DNA of 64,000 nucleotides. It comes from Sulfurimonas sp. HSL-3221 (GTDB lineage: Bacteria > Campylobacterota > Campylobacteria > Campylobacterales > Sulfurimonadaceae). The position numbers were made by a program, and so were the translations under genes. The stretch lies in the NCBI RefSeq assembly GCF_021044585.1, contig NZ_CP087998.1, positions 2,232,001 to 2,296,000 on the forward strand. The letters are read 5' to 3'. Below are positions 46,422-55,315 of the stretch, piece after piece. The notes under the pieces were generated by a model. That model did not search any database and was not told the DNA's origin. It saw only the letters and a program-made list of their open reading frames with translations. The first letter of the stretch is position 1. Each line of letters opens with the position of its first letter.

Positions 46422-47131
46422 GCCTTCTCCCCGAATGAAATATCAATGCGCACACCCATCGCCTTGAGCGCCTGTGCGACCGATTCGTCGCTGAGGATCG
46501 CCATTAGATCCTGCAGGGCTTCAACACCCCGCGCATGCAGGTCGATGTCGCTGAAATCCGTCTCTTCCGGCGCACGTTCCGGTGCATCGGCGTCATAGAG
46601 CACCTCCTCGATCGGCTGTTCCCACTCCCGCCGGTCGATGTGCTCCATCGCCGCTTCGATCTGATCGCCGTACGTCGGCCCTTCGGCCTCGTCACTTTCC
46701 ACGGCATCGAGCAGCTCTTTGAGCTCATCGATCTCCGCACTGTCAAAGAGCGGTGCCGCCGACTCCTCCTCCCACGCTTCCGCCGCTTCGTCGGCATCGA
46801 AAACGTCGCTGCGTTCGACCAGCGCGCTGACGGCCATCTCCGCAACATCAAGGGCCCGCGCTAGCTCTTCGGGCAGGAACGGTTTCCCCAGCGCCGCGTC
46901 ATACCCCTGGGGCATGGCGTCGAAGCGCGAGCCGATGAAAATGGCATAGTGTCCCTGCGTTTTCGCGGCCGCCGCATCGTAACTCGCGGCGACACTGTCA
47001 TCGACGATGGCGACGTCCGCCCGCTGCCCGCCGGCGGTACCCGGAAGCAACAGGGTATCCCCGCGTTTTTGTGCCAGACGTTCGACCAATTTAGCGACAA
47101 TGGGAGTGGTGTTGAACAGCGCGATGGTCAT
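46418..47131 (-). CDS. Hypothetical acidic protein
   Basis: 237 residues, strongly acidic, with a basic-poor middle (LKELLDAVESDEAEG). The first 110 residues have a shape that recalls a response-regulator receiver domain (ADVAIVDDSVAA, IFIGSRFD, GKPFLPEELARALD) but the receiver active site is not clear, so it may be degenerate. It is coupled to gmk. No function can be assigned. Confidence 0.65.
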   Translation of the reverse strand: MTIALFNTTPIVAKLVERLAQKRGDTLLLPGTAGGQRADVAIVDDSVAASYDAAAAKTQGHYAIFIGSRFDAMPQGYDAALGKPFLPEELARALDVAEMAVSALVERSDVFDADEAAEAWEEESAAPLFDSAEIDELKELLDAVESDEAEGPTYGDQIEAAMEHIDRREWEQPIEEVLYDADAPERAPEETDFSDIDLHARGVEALQDLMAILSDESVAQALKAMGVRIDISFGEKA

Positions 47132-47206
47132 AACGTCCCTTGAATGCGGTATGAAAATACCCGTAAAAGTGTGTTAACATTGTAACAAAAAAGCATCCGA
47201 ATTCGA

Positions 47207-47674
47207 ATGAAACCCCTCCTGATCGCCGGCCTGATCCTCACGGCCCTCTTTGCCGACAACGCGCTTTTGCTTCCGCACCGCTGGCAGGATGCCCGGCACA
47301 CCCTCGGGGTGATGATTCGCAGCGGCAACACCCCGTTGCTCCTCATGACAGAGCGCCTTGATGACTCCTATCTCCGCCAGGCCCTCCGCCAAGCGCTCGA
47401 AAACGATAGGAATGTGACGCTCATCACCTCCTCGCGGGAGACCGCATCCCGGTGGGCGATGTACCGTTCGCTTCACGCCTGTCTGCTGCCCCCCGGAACG
47501 GTCATGACCTTCAGCCTCCTCCGTACATCCGAAACAGGCTGCATGGTCAGCGGCACACTCGAGACCGAGACGCTCCGAAGCGCTTCGGGTCTGATGGTCT
47601 GCAAAGAGCGCAAGGCGTTCAATGAAACGGTGCGGTTGCTGCAGCAGGAGTGCAGAGGGTACTTCAAGCGTTGA
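47207..47674 (+). CDS. Putative exported protein, distantly PLD-like
   Basis: 155 residues with a signal peptide (MKPLLIAGLILTALFAD). The order of blocks (LLLMTERLDDSYLRQALRQA, then NVTLITSS, then a Cys-rich end) recalls half of a phospholipase D/nuclease fold, but no HKD motif is seen, so the link is weak. It ends four bases before the convergent lolD-like gene. Confidence 0.5.
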   Translation: MKPLLIAGLILTALFADNALLLPHRWQDARHTLGVMIRSGNTPLLLMTERLDDSYLRQALRQALENDRNVTLITSSRETASRWAMYRSLHACLLPPGTVMTFSLLRTSETGCMVSGTLETETLRSASGLMVCKERKAFNETVRLLQQECRGYFKR

Positions 47675-47678
47675 GGCG

Positions 47679-48323
47679 CTATTTCACCCGGACCAACTGA
47701 TGCTCGTCGAGCTTGTATACCCGCTGGCAGCGGTCCGCCAGCTGCAGTTCGTGGGTGACAAGCAGGAGCCCGGCGTCGTGTTTCGCGATATAGCTGTCAA
47801 AAAGGTCCATCACTTCGCAGGCCGTCTCCAGGTCCAGGTTCCCCGTCGGCTCGTCCGCATAGATCAGGCGCGGTTTTTTCGTCAGCACCCGGGCGACGGA
47901 GAGGCGCTGCTGCTGGCCGCCGGAAAGTTCCGTCACCTTCTGGCCCACAACATGTTCGATCTTGAGGGCCCGCAGCAGCTCCGGCTCGACCGGCTCGTTC
48001 GAGAGGATGGATGCGACCTCGAGATTCTCCGCACCCGTAAACCCTTTGAAGAGATAGTGCGACTGGAATATGATCCCAAGCTGCTTCCGGCGCAGCTCCA
48101 CCAAACCGCGATTGGAGAGCCCCTCCATCGGTTCGCCCATCAGCGTCACGCTGCCGCTGTCGGGAGTGAGCAGGGTCGAAAGGATATGAAGCAGGGTTGA
48201 TTTTCCGCTGCCGCTGACCCCGATGATGGCAACGGACTCATGGCTCTCGATGGAGAGATCCACACCGGAAAAAAGCGGGTAATCGAAATGGTGGGCAATG
48301 CCGCTGGCTTCTAGCAGTTTCAT
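47679..48323 (-). CDS. lolD: LolD-like ABC transporter ATP-binding protein
   Basis: 214 residues with Walker A GVSGSGKSTLL, Q-loop FQSHYLFKGFT, signature LSGGQQQRLSVARVL and Walker B LIYADEPTGNLD, then a switch His in VTHEL. The set fits LolD/MacB-type ATPases; lipoprotein release with LolCE is the likely role, although lolC/E are not beside it. Confidence 0.85.
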   Translation of the reverse strand: MKLLEASGIAHHFDYPLFSGVDLSIESHESVAIIGVSGSGKSTLLHILSTLLTPDSGSVTLMGEPMEGLSNRGLVELRRKQLGIIFQSHYLFKGFTGAENLEVASILSNEPVEPELLRALKIEHVVGQKVTELSGGQQQRLSVARVLTKKPRLIYADEPTGNLDLETACEVMDLFDSYIAKHDAGLLLVTHELQLADRCQRVYKLDEHQLVRVK

Positions 48324-48380
48324 GAATGCAATGATAGTGCGTTTTGCGTTAGTTCTGGGTTAGTTTTGGGGTAATGGGAG

Positions 48381-48404
48381 AAAAACGGGCGACAGTGTCA
48401 CCCG
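48381..48404 (-). terminator. Intrinsic terminator after tsf
   Basis: The minus strand has a GC-rich inverted repeat CGGGTGACA/TGTCGCCCG followed by TTTTTC, 20 bases after the tsf stop. It is the clearest terminator in the window and should end the rpsB-tsf transcript. Confidence 0.8.
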
Positions 48405-48423
48405 GAAAGGGGCAGCAGAGGGC

Positions 48424-49491
48424 TTACGCCATCTGTGCAGCGACTTCGGCAGCGAAATCGTCTTGTTTCTTCTCGATGCCTTCGCCGACTTCGAGACGGA
48501 TGAATGCGACGACTTCAGCACTGCCGCCGGCAGCTTTTGCCGCTTCGGCGACTGCAGCTGCAACCGTTTTCTTGTCATCAAGAACATAGTTCTGATCCAG
48601 GAGGCACTGCTCTTTGTCAAGCGTCGTGTTATCCTCGATGTAGCGCGCGAGTTTACCCGGCAGGATGTTCGGGATGATCTTCTCAGGCTTGCCTTCGGCG
48701 ATCAGTTCCTCTTTCATCTTCGTTTCCGCAGCGGCCAGGACATCCTCTGTCAGTTGAGACATGGAGATGTACTCCGGCACGTTTTTGAGCGGCTTTTTCA
48801 GACGCGCGAGCTCTTCGTTCTCTTTCTTGATCGCTTCGATGCGGCCTTTTGTTTCCGCCTCGACATACGCCGCGTCGAAATCTTTGTAGCTCAGCGTCGT
48901 CGGTTTCATCGCGGATGCGTGCATGGCGACCTGCTTTGCGACGGCGACCATGGCGTCAGCCGTTTTCGCGGAGTCACACTCGATCGCAACGATAACGCCG
49001 ATGCGCGTGTTGGAGTGAACATAGCCGTTGACCGCGACGTTTTCGTTTCCGCTCAGTGCCGCGATGCGGCGAAGTTCGATCTTCTCGCCGATCTTCGCGA
49101 CCGCTTCGTCGAAGTAGACGCTGAACGCTTTGCCTTCGTACTCGGTTTCGCGCAGCGCTTCCGCACTGTCCGCTTCTGTCGTGAACGCCTGCTCTACCGT
49201 AGTAGAAACGAGGTTCTGGAAGCCTTCGTTTTTCGCAACGAAGTCTGTCTCGGAGTTAACCTCGATCAGTGTCGCACGCTTGTTGTCTGCAGAGATCTTC
49301 AGACCAACAGAGCCTTCAGCAGCAACGCGGTCCGCTTTTTTAGCGGCCTGAGCAATCCCGCGTTCACGCAGCCACTCTTTGGCTTTTTCCATGTCGCCGT
49401 TTGACTCGGTGAGCGCCTTTTTACAGTCCATCATCGGTGCGTCAGTCGCCTGACGCAGCTCTTTTACCATTGCTGCTGAAATTGCTGCCAT
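48424..49491 (-). CDS. tsf: Elongation factor Ts
   Basis: This 355-residue nucleotide exchange factor for EF-Tu has the N-terminal signature [19 protein letters not shown] and [20 protein letters not shown], then [14 protein letters not shown] and a duplicated core with CLLDQNYV. It is longer than the E. coli protein (283), as is usual in Campylobacterota. It follows rpsB by two bases. Confidence 0.97.
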   Translation of the reverse strand: MAAISAAMVKELRQATDAPMMDCKKALTESNGDMEKAKEWLRERGIAQAAKKADRVAAEGSVGLKISADNKRATLIEVNSETDFVAKNEGFQNLVSTTVEQAFTTEADSAEALRETEYEGKAFSVYFDEAVAKIGEKIELRRIAALSGNENVAVNGYVHSNTRIGVIVAIECDSAKTADAMVAVAKQVAMHASAMKPTTLSYKDFDAAYVEAETKGRIEAIKKENEELARLKKPLKNVPEYISMSQLTEDVLAAAETKMKEELIAEGKPEKIIPNILPGKLARYIEDNTTLDKEQCLLDQNYVLDDKKTVAAAVAEAAKAAGGSAEVVAFIRLEVGEGIEKKQDDFAAEVAAQMA

Positions 49492-49493
49492 GC

Positions 49494-50264
49494 TTATGCT
49501 TCCTCTGTCGTTGTTTCTTCTGCTGTTTCTTCCGCAGCTTCTGCAGCCGCTTCGACCTCTTCGCCTTCCGCTTCCGCGTTGTCGGCTATCATCGCTTTAC
49601 CTTCGTTGACCGCTGCTGCCATCTCTTTACAGAAAAGCTGGATCGAGCGGATAGCGTCGTCGTTGCCCGGGATCGGGAAGTCGATCAGGTCCGGATCACA
49701 GTTCGTATCGAGCGGTGCGATAACTGGGATACCGAGGTTGCGTGCTTCTTTAACGGCGATGTGCTCTTTGACGGCGTCAACGACGAACATCATATCCGGC
49801 AGTTTTTTCATATCGCGGATACCGCCGAGGTAAGACTCGAGCTTCTCTTTCGTACGAGCCATCATCAGCGCTTCTTTTTTCGTCAGCAGGTTGATCTGGC
49901 CGCTCTCTTGCATCTGCTCGATCACCTCAAGCTTGCGAAGGGATTTCTGGATCGTCGGGAAGTTGGTCAGCATACCGCCGAGCCAGCGGTTGTCAACGTA
50001 AGGCATACCACAGCTCTCTGCCGCTTCTTTGACGGCAACGCGTGCCTGTTTTTTCGTACCGACGAACATGATCGTCTTGCCTTCGGCAGTTGCATCAACA
50101 ACAATCTGATACGTGTTGCGGAAGTAGCGCAGCGTCTTCTGCAGGTCGATGATGTAAATGTTTTTGCGAACACCGAAGATGTATTTTTTCATTTTCGGGT
50201 TCCAGCGGCGTGTTTGGTGGCCGAAGTGGACACCGCACTCGAGAAGGTCTTTCATAGTTACCAT
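49494..50264 (-). CDS. rpsB: Ribosomal protein S2
   Basis: 256-residue 30S protein. Signatures: [20 protein letters not shown] near the N terminus, then [24 protein letters not shown] and [21 protein letters not shown]. The start is the ATG at 50262-50264 (MVTMKDLLE) with AAAGGA upstream; a longer frame from 50300 reads through a leader hairpin. The C-terminal tail is Ala/Glu-rich. Confidence 0.97.
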   Translation of the reverse strand: MVTMKDLLECGVHFGHQTRRWNPKMKKYIFGVRKNIYIIDLQKTLRYFRNTYQIVVDATAEGKTIMFVGTKKQARVAVKEAAESCGMPYVDNRWLGGMLTNFPTIQKSLRKLEVIEQMQESGQINLLTKKEALMMARTKEKLESYLGGIRDMKKLPDMMFVVDAVKEHIAVKEARNLGIPVIAPLDTNCDPDLIDFPIPGNDDAIRSIQLFCKEMAAAVNEGKAMIADNAEAEGEEVEAAAEAAEETAEETTTEEA

Positions 50265-50282
50265 AATTATGGTCCTTTCTGC

Positions 50283-50303
50283 ATCGTGCCTCCGAGGCAC
50301 GAT
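50283..50303 (-). promoter_or_regulatory. Hairpin in the rpsB leader
   Basis: A perfect 10-base stem (ATCGTGCCTC/GAGGCACGAT, 1-base loop) lies about 8 bases before the AAAGGA site of rpsB. It could control translation of S2, for which autoregulation is known in other bacteria, but its shape does not prove it. Confidence 0.45.
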
Positions 50304-50502
50304 TAAATTAAAAAATACCGGTTCGCTTCAATGCCCCCGGCAGTCCTGCTCTATTTTTTCAGAAAAGGCTGCACCGGTTTTTGGGTTTGGCACCTGAGAT
50401 CTTGTTCCCCGGCAGTTCGGTCAGAACGCATGGAGAAAATCGCGGAATTTTACCTTACATAGCCTTAAGAAAGTGTTAAGCAATAACGGCTCCACCTCCC
50501 CT

Positions 50503-50531
50503 TTGCAGCTGTTAATTTCAATTTCTATTTA
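50503..50531 (+). promoter_or_regulatory. Possible promoter of the DUF3373 porin gene
   Basis: TTGCAG and TATTTA separated by 17 bases, about 100 bases upstream of the porin ATG. Campylobacterota promoters often have weak -35 boxes, so the call is tentative. Confidence 0.35.
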
Positions 50532-50633
50532 TATTACTTCTGGTAGGCTGTGTAATACCTTTGTGATTAATTTGTTTTTCTTATGTTTAGGATTAGTTGT
50601 CCGGAAAAACAGACACAGGTACAAGGAGTTAAA

Positions 50634-52247
50634 ATGAAAAAACAGTTGATCCTTTCCGTTGCCGCCGCGGCCATACTCAGCATCGGTCTCCAGGCCGATG
50701 AAACGACCGACCGCATGGAGGCGATGGAGGCGCAGATCGAGGCCCTTCAGGAACAGCTTTCCGCCATGAAAGACGCCAAAGCCGATGAAACGGCAGCCAC
50801 TGAAGACGATGAAGAAGGCAGTGAAGAGGAGGTGGATGAGACCGATGAGCGTCTGACCGACCTTGAAGAGCAGGTCAGCACGATCAACCGCAACACCTCC
50901 GGAAGCCACCTCAAGTTCGGGGTCGATTTCCGTACGGCCGTCGACAATCTGAACTACAAGATGGCCGGGAACGCCTACAATCCCGATACGATGGCCTTCG
51001 ACGGTGACGACACCCAGAGCAATGACGCCTTTCTCACCAACCGCCTCTGGCTCAACATGGAGTGGCTGGCGACGGAAAATATGAGTTTTACGGCCCAGCT
51101 CGCCTATAACAAGGCCTACGGATACCGCAGTGGGTTCAATGGGGGCTACCCGGGCTTCGAGACCTTCGACTGGATCACGAACGAAAACGCCTATGACGAC
51201 GTTGTCCGCGTCCGTTCTGCATACTTCTTCTACCGCAACGACACCTTCCTCGGTGCGGAGATCCCCTGGACCTTCAGCATCGGCCGCCGACCCTCCACCA
51301 ACGGCCACCTGATCAATCTGCGTGACGACGACCGTCCCGCTTCGCCGATGGGGCACAACATCAACGTCGAATTTGACGGGATGAGCTCCAAGTTCAGCTT
51401 TGAAGATCTCACCGGCATCGACGGGATGTACATCAAGTTCTGCGCCGGACGCGGCGGCACGAATGCCAACGCGAAGTTCTTTACAATCAATATGGATAGC
51501 AACAATACCCTTGGTATCGCCGCTCCCTACGCCAAGAATGACGCCGACCTTCCGGACATCGACCTCGGCGGCCTGATCTTCGTTCCTTACGATGACGGCC
51601 AGTACAGCCTCGGCGCACAATACTACTATGCCGCCCACCTCATCGACGCTTCCGTCACCCCGACGCCGAGCGGATACGTCTTCCATAATATGCAGGATGT
51701 TGGGAATATGCACGCGGTCACGGCGAATTTCATGATCAACGGTATCGGCAACGGCTGGAGCGATTTCCTCGACGATACGATCTTCTTCGCCAGCGGTGCC
51801 GTGAGTATCACCGATCCGAAAAAGGGTGCGGCCGATCAGGGGATGCTCGGTTCGAAAGAGAGCAAAACCGGTTCGTCTTACTGGGTCGGTCTCCAGATCC
51901 CGACGCTGTTCACCGATATGGGCCGTATCGGCTTCGAATACAACCACGGCGACAAGTACTGGCGTTCTATCACCTACGCCGAGGATACGAACATCGGTTC
52001 CAAAGTCGCGACGCGCGGTAGTGCTTACGAAGCGTACTACACGGACTACCTGATCGAGGATGTCTTCAGCTTCCAGATCCGTTATACGTACATCGATTAC
52101 GAGTACACCGGTTCCAACGGATTCTTCGGCTCTACGACGGGTACGCCGTATAAGATCGACGATCTCGCCGCCACCAATCCGGGACTGGCAAGCGCGACCG
52201 TCGACAAAGCACAGGACATCCGCTTCTACCTGCGCTACCGCTACTAA
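50634..52247 (+). CDS. DUF3373 family outer membrane protein (porin-like)
   Basis: About 537 residues. The start at 50634 (MKKQLILSVAAAAILSIG) has AAGGAG upstream; the frame opens 17 codons earlier without support. After the signal peptide come a coiled coil (RMEAMEAQIEALQEQL and later LTDLEEQVSTINR) and a long beta-barrel ending in RYRY. This is the layout of DUF3373 proteins common in Campylobacterota, thought to be porins. The cargo is unknown. A GC hairpin follows the stop. Confidence 0.85.
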   Translation: MKKQLILSVAAAAILSIGLQADETTDRMEAMEAQIEALQEQLSAMKDAKADETAATEDDEEGSEEEVDETDERLTDLEEQVSTINRNTSGSHLKFGVDFRTAVDNLNYKMAGNAYNPDTMAFDGDDTQSNDAFLTNRLWLNMEWLATENMSFTAQLAYNKAYGYRSGFNGGYPGFETFDWITNENAYDDVVRVRSAYFFYRNDTFLGAEIPWTFSIGRRPSTNGHLINLRDDDRPASPMGHNINVEFDGMSSKFSFEDLTGIDGMYIKFCAGRGGTNANAKFFTINMDSNNTLGIAAPYAKNDADLPDIDLGGLIFVPYDDGQYSLGAQYYYAAHLIDASVTPTPSGYVFHNMQDVGNMHAVTANFMINGIGNGWSDFLDDTIFFASGAVSITDPKKGAADQGMLGSKESKTGSSYWVGLQIPTLFTDMGRIGFEYNHGDKYWRSITYAEDTNIGSKVATRGSAYEAYYTDYLIEDVFSFQIRYTYIDYEYTGSNGFFGSTTGTPYKIDDLAATNPGLASATVDKAQDIRFYLRYRY

Positions 52248-52269
52248 GCACCTCCCCTTCGGGCGGTGC
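52248..52269 (+). terminator. Hairpin after the DUF3373 gene
   Basis: GCACC and GGTGC arms with inner C-G pairs around TTCG, directly after the stop. A short T stretch (GTTTT) follows about ten bases later, so it is a likely terminator but not a classic one. Confidence 0.5.
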
Positions 52270-52304
52270 CTCGTAACGTTTTACTTCACCGACGGAAAAA
52301 CCCT

Positions 52305-52811
52305 TTAGCCGTTCTGCAATTCCGCCAGCTTCTTTTTTACCTCTTCGACATGTACGATCTCGTATTTAACTCCCTGCTTTGAACGCTTCTGGCGTACTTT
52401 GACGTTCCCCCATGCCGCGGCGACTTTGCCCTCCGGGTCAATGATGTAGGTCGTGCGGACGATGCCCATATACTCTTTGCCGTAGTTCTTCTTCATGGCC
52501 CAGACGCCGTAATCTTCCATCATCGCATGCTCCGGGTCGCTGAGCAGGGTGATCTTCAACGACTGCTTCTCGATAAAGCCGCGGTGGACCTTCGGGGAGT
52601 CGGCGCTGACGCCGAAAATGGCCGCCTTGAGCCCCTGGAATTCCGGCAGCTGCTCGGTAAAATCGCACGCTTCGGTCGTACACCCGGGCGTATTGTCCTT
52701 GGGGTAGAAGTAGAGCACGATCCATTTCCCTTTGAGATCGCGCGAACAGATCTCCACCTCGTCCTGGTTCTCCAGGCAAAAATCCGGTGCAACAGTTCCG
52801 ACTTCCAACAT
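52305..52811 (-). CDS. bcp: Thioredoxin-dependent peroxiredoxin (Bcp/PrxQ)
   Basis: This 168-residue peroxidase has the peroxidatic Cys in KDNTPGCTTEACDF and the second Cys five residues later, as in PrxQ enzymes. FCLENQDE, VLYFYPKD and FGVSADSPKVH fit. I chose the ATG at 52811 (MLEVGTVAPDF) with AAAGGA six bases away; the frame upstream runs into repeat sequence and is not coding. A good promoter lies 25 bases upstream. Confidence 0.93.
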   Translation of the reverse strand: MLEVGTVAPDFCLENQDEVEICSRDLKGKWIVLYFYPKDNTPGCTTEACDFTEQLPEFQGLKAAIFGVSADSPKVHRGFIEKQSLKITLLSDPEHAMMEDYGVWAMKKNYGKEYMGIVRTTYIIDPEGKVAAAWGNVKVRQKRSKQGVKYEIVHVEEVKKKLAELQNG

Positions 52812-52835
52812 CATATGTCCTTTATTTTTTGATGA

Positions 52836-52863
52836 ATCATAGCATAGGTGCCAAGTGCAGCAA
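52836..52863 (-). promoter_or_regulatory. Likely promoter of bcp
   Basis: TTGCTG and TATGAT with a 16-base spacer, 25 bases upstream of the bcp start on the minus strand. Confidence 0.5.
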
Positions 52864-52903
52864 CCATTCCTTCCTCTCAAGACCAAAGGTCGAAATTGAA
52901 CGC

Positions 52904-52921
52904 GCTTTGTCGCGACAAAGC
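52904..52921. repeat. Perfect 18-base palindrome upstream of bcp
   Basis: GCTTTGTCGCGACAAAGC reads the same on both strands. It lies about 40 bases upstream of the bcp -35 box and next to the repeat element. It could be a protein-binding site or one more hairpin of the repeat. Confidence 0.5.
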
Positions 52922-52927
52922 ATAACA

Positions 52928-53289
52928 GCTTCGGTTTCCGAAGCGCATAAATCAATAGGCAACCTGTCGTTAAGCGTGCCTTGAAAGCCGCTGCGGAGGC
53001 ATAAAGCCGGGAGCAGCGTGCGATTCGCGCAACGACGATTTTCTTTTGGTTCTTTTCTTATGAAAAAGAAAAGAATGAGGGGCCTATCTCTTTGCCACTT
53101 TTTTAGAAAAAGTAGCACAAAAAGCGGCCTTTCGCGAATCGCTCATCCCTCCCGGCTTTATGCCTCCGGGATGGCTTACAAAGAGCGCTCAAGGCCAATT
53201 CCTGATTTGATTGAATGCGCTTCGATGTATCGAAGCTCTACTTTTCCATTCGCTTTGGTTTCGTTTCTTTGTAAAAAGAAAGAAAAAGA
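52928..53289. repeat. Composite element, copy 6 (reverse order) with a partial third module
   Basis: Read on the minus strand: alpha (53093-53238, inner stem CATCCC/GGGATG, end hairpin GCTTCGAT/ATCGAAGC) then beta (52928-53076, inner stem CGCTGC/GCAGCG, end hairpin GCTTCGG/CCGAAGC), with the head of another beta hairpin at about 53255-53289. It fills the gap between bcp and the DUF523 gene. Confidence 0.85.
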
Positions 53290-53299
53290 ACACCGGGAC

Positions 53300-53743
53300 C
53301 TATAAACTATTCTCGTCGACGATACTGATATCGGGAAACGCATGCAGCAGCAGGTCCGCCGCCACCCCGTTTCCTTTGGCGATCTCGTTGCCCGCTTCAT
53401 CCAAAACAGGCGTCGTGCCGATGCCGCAGCTGGGGGATTTCGATTTGAGGATGATCCCCGTCGCGTCCGGGTGCGCCTTGATCAGCGCCTCGGTCTGTTC
53501 GATAAGCGCATCAGTTACGTCCGTATCATCCGCATCTTTTTTGACCCGCAGGCCGTGATCCTCCGTCGCGATGACGCTGATCCGCCCGCGGGGTGTCCCC
53601 AGAACCGGGGCTTCCGGGCAGAAGGGAATCACCTCTTTGTCTGCAAGAAAGGTGAGAACACCGTCATCCCTTTTGGAGCAGCCGTCATACCGGCACGCTT
53701 CTCCCAGCAGACACGCCGAGACGATCACTTTCTCTTTTTGCAT
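53300..53743 (-). CDS. DUF523 family protein
   Basis: 147-residue protein: VSACLLGEACRYDG near the N terminus, then VIPFCPEAPVLGTPR and LKSKSPSCGIG. The conserved Cys residues suggest metal or cluster binding; the family (E. coli YbbK-like/DUF523) has no settled role. It follows the aldehyde dehydrogenase gene by four bases. Confidence 0.92.
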   Translation of the reverse strand: MQKEKVIVSACLLGEACRYDGCSKRDDGVLTFLADKEVIPFCPEAPVLGTPRGRISVIATEDHGLRVKKDADDTDVTDALIEQTEALIKAHPDATGIILKSKSPSCGIGTTPVLDEAGNEIAKGNGVAADLLLHAFPDISIVDENSL

Positions 53744-53747
53744 GATG

Positions 53748-55163
53748 CTACGCGATGACGACCGATTTGAGTTCCGTCATCTCCTCGATGGCGAACCGCG
53801 GCCCCTCGCGGCCGACGCCGCTCAGCTTGACCCCGCCGTAGGGCTGGATGTCAAAACGCAGGGTCGGCATATCATTGATGACGACTCCCCCTGCCTCGAG
53901 CTCGCTGATCGCGCGCTGCGTCAATGCCAGGTCGTTGGTAAAGACGGAGAACTGCAGCCCGTAGGGCGAATCGTTCATCCGGGGGGCAGCGTCGTCGAAG
54001 CCCTCGACCTTGACCAGGGAGACGATCGGCGCGAAGACCTCCTCGCAGACGATCGCCATATCATCGGTGACGTCCGCCATGACCGTCGGGTAGAACATCG
54101 TGCCTTCGCACTTCACCTCCGTCATCGGACGCGCCCCTTCGTCAATGGCGCTTTGCACCCATGAGAGTGCCCGCTCCGCCGCCTCTTCGTTGATGAGCGG
54201 TCCCATAAAGGTGTCGTCTTCGTAGGGCGATCCGACAACGAGCTTCTGCGTCGCTTCGGCCATTTTCTCCGCAAACGCGTCGTAGACGTCACTGTGGACA
54301 TAGATGCGCTGAAGCGAGATGCAGACCTGCCCGGAGTTGACGAAGGCCCCGAGCGCACAGCGCTGCGCGGCAAGATCGAGATCGGCGCTCTTGTCGATGA
54401 AGGTCGCCGCGTTGCCGCCGAGCTCCAGGCTCACCTTTTTGATCCCGGCACTCTTGGTGATGATGTTGCCGACCGGGACGGAGCCGGTGAAGCTGATCTT
54501 GCGCGGGATGTCGCTGCCGACCAGGGTACTGCCGACTTCGGCATCGCCGTAGACGACACTCAGCGCATCCTTGACCGCATAAGGGCTCTCGATGAAGATT
54601 TTCGCGAACTTGTAGGCCGTCAGCGGCGCCTCCGGCGTCGGTTTGAGCACGACCGTATTCCCGGCGACAAGGGCGGGGGCGAGCTTGTGCGCTACCAGGT
54701 TCAGCGGGAAGTTGAAGGGGGTGATCGCCGCAATGACGCCGACCGGTTCGCGGATATAGAAGGCCGTCGTCTTACGGCCGCTTGGCATCGCATCGGTATT
54801 GATCGTTTCGCCGTGCATGGTGCGCATCGTCTCGGCGGCGAGGATGACCGTTTCGATGCAGCGCTCCACCTCGACCCGGGCGAAAGCGATCGGTTTGCCG
54901 ACCTCGTCCGTAATCGTTTTTGCCAGGTCTTCTTTCTGTTCCCGAAGCTTTGCCGCTACGTCGTGCAGCCAATCGCAGCGCTGTGACAGCGTCGACGCTT
55001 TGGCCGCTTTTGTGGCCGCTTTGGCAATCTCCAGTGCCCGAATGGTTTCCTCCGCGACGCAGACGGGAGCCTTCGACACGACCCTGCTGTCATAAGGGCT
55101 GCGGCGTTCCGTCCACTGGCCTGTGACCGCTTCCGTCGATCCGAAAAATACTTTTGCTTCCAT
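53748..55163 (-). CDS. Aldehyde dehydrogenase family protein
   Basis: 471 residues, NAD(P)-dependent. The catalytic Cys is in NSGQVCISLQR and the general base Glu in SLELGGNAATF; PFNFPLN and SFTGSVPVG bind the cofactor. The end RFDIQPYGGVKLSGVGREGP resembles the lactaldehyde/GapN branch. The substrate is not predictable. It is in a pair with the DUF523 gene and divergent from the globin gene. Confidence 0.93.
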   Translation of the reverse strand: MEAKVFFGSTEAVTGQWTERRSPYDSRVVSKAPVCVAEETIRALEIAKAATKAAKASTLSQRCDWLHDVAAKLREQKEDLAKTITDEVGKPIAFARVEVERCIETVILAAETMRTMHGETINTDAMPSGRKTTAFYIREPVGVIAAITPFNFPLNLVAHKLAPALVAGNTVVLKPTPEAPLTAYKFAKIFIESPYAVKDALSVVYGDAEVGSTLVGSDIPRKISFTGSVPVGNIITKSAGIKKVSLELGGNAATFIDKSADLDLAAQRCALGAFVNSGQVCISLQRIYVHSDVYDAFAEKMAEATQKLVVGSPYEDDTFMGPLINEEAAERALSWVQSAIDEGARPMTEVKCEGTMFYPTVMADVTDDMAIVCEEVFAPIVSLVKVEGFDDAAPRMNDSPYGLQFSVFTNDLALTQRAISELEAGGVVINDMPTLRFDIQPYGGVKLSGVGREGPRFAIEEMTELKSVVIA

Positions 55164-55315
55164 ACTACTGTCCTGGTATAAAAAGTGTATCTATTATACA
55201 AGGCGGGCCGTTAAGCCGCCGTTTGCCCCCCGCCATTAACACTGATTTTAGAAAAAACCTTTTACAATCGAAACAAAAAATGCGGCATCCCCCGGGTGCC
55301 GCCGATAGGAAAATG

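Larger units (their letters stand above)
50265..50633. other. Divergent leader region of rpsB and the DUF3373 porin
   Basis: 369 bases with no gene. On the rpsB side, a perfect hairpin lies close to the ribosome site (separate entry), preceded by a segment with ACCGGT at both ends that could fold. On the porin side there is a plausible sigma70-type promoter (separate entry). Confidence 0.6.

Noticed and set aside
50529..51947. 472-residue minus-strand frame opposite the porin
   Set aside because: Antisense to a DUF3373 gene with a clear start and signal peptide; composition is that of a shadow frame.
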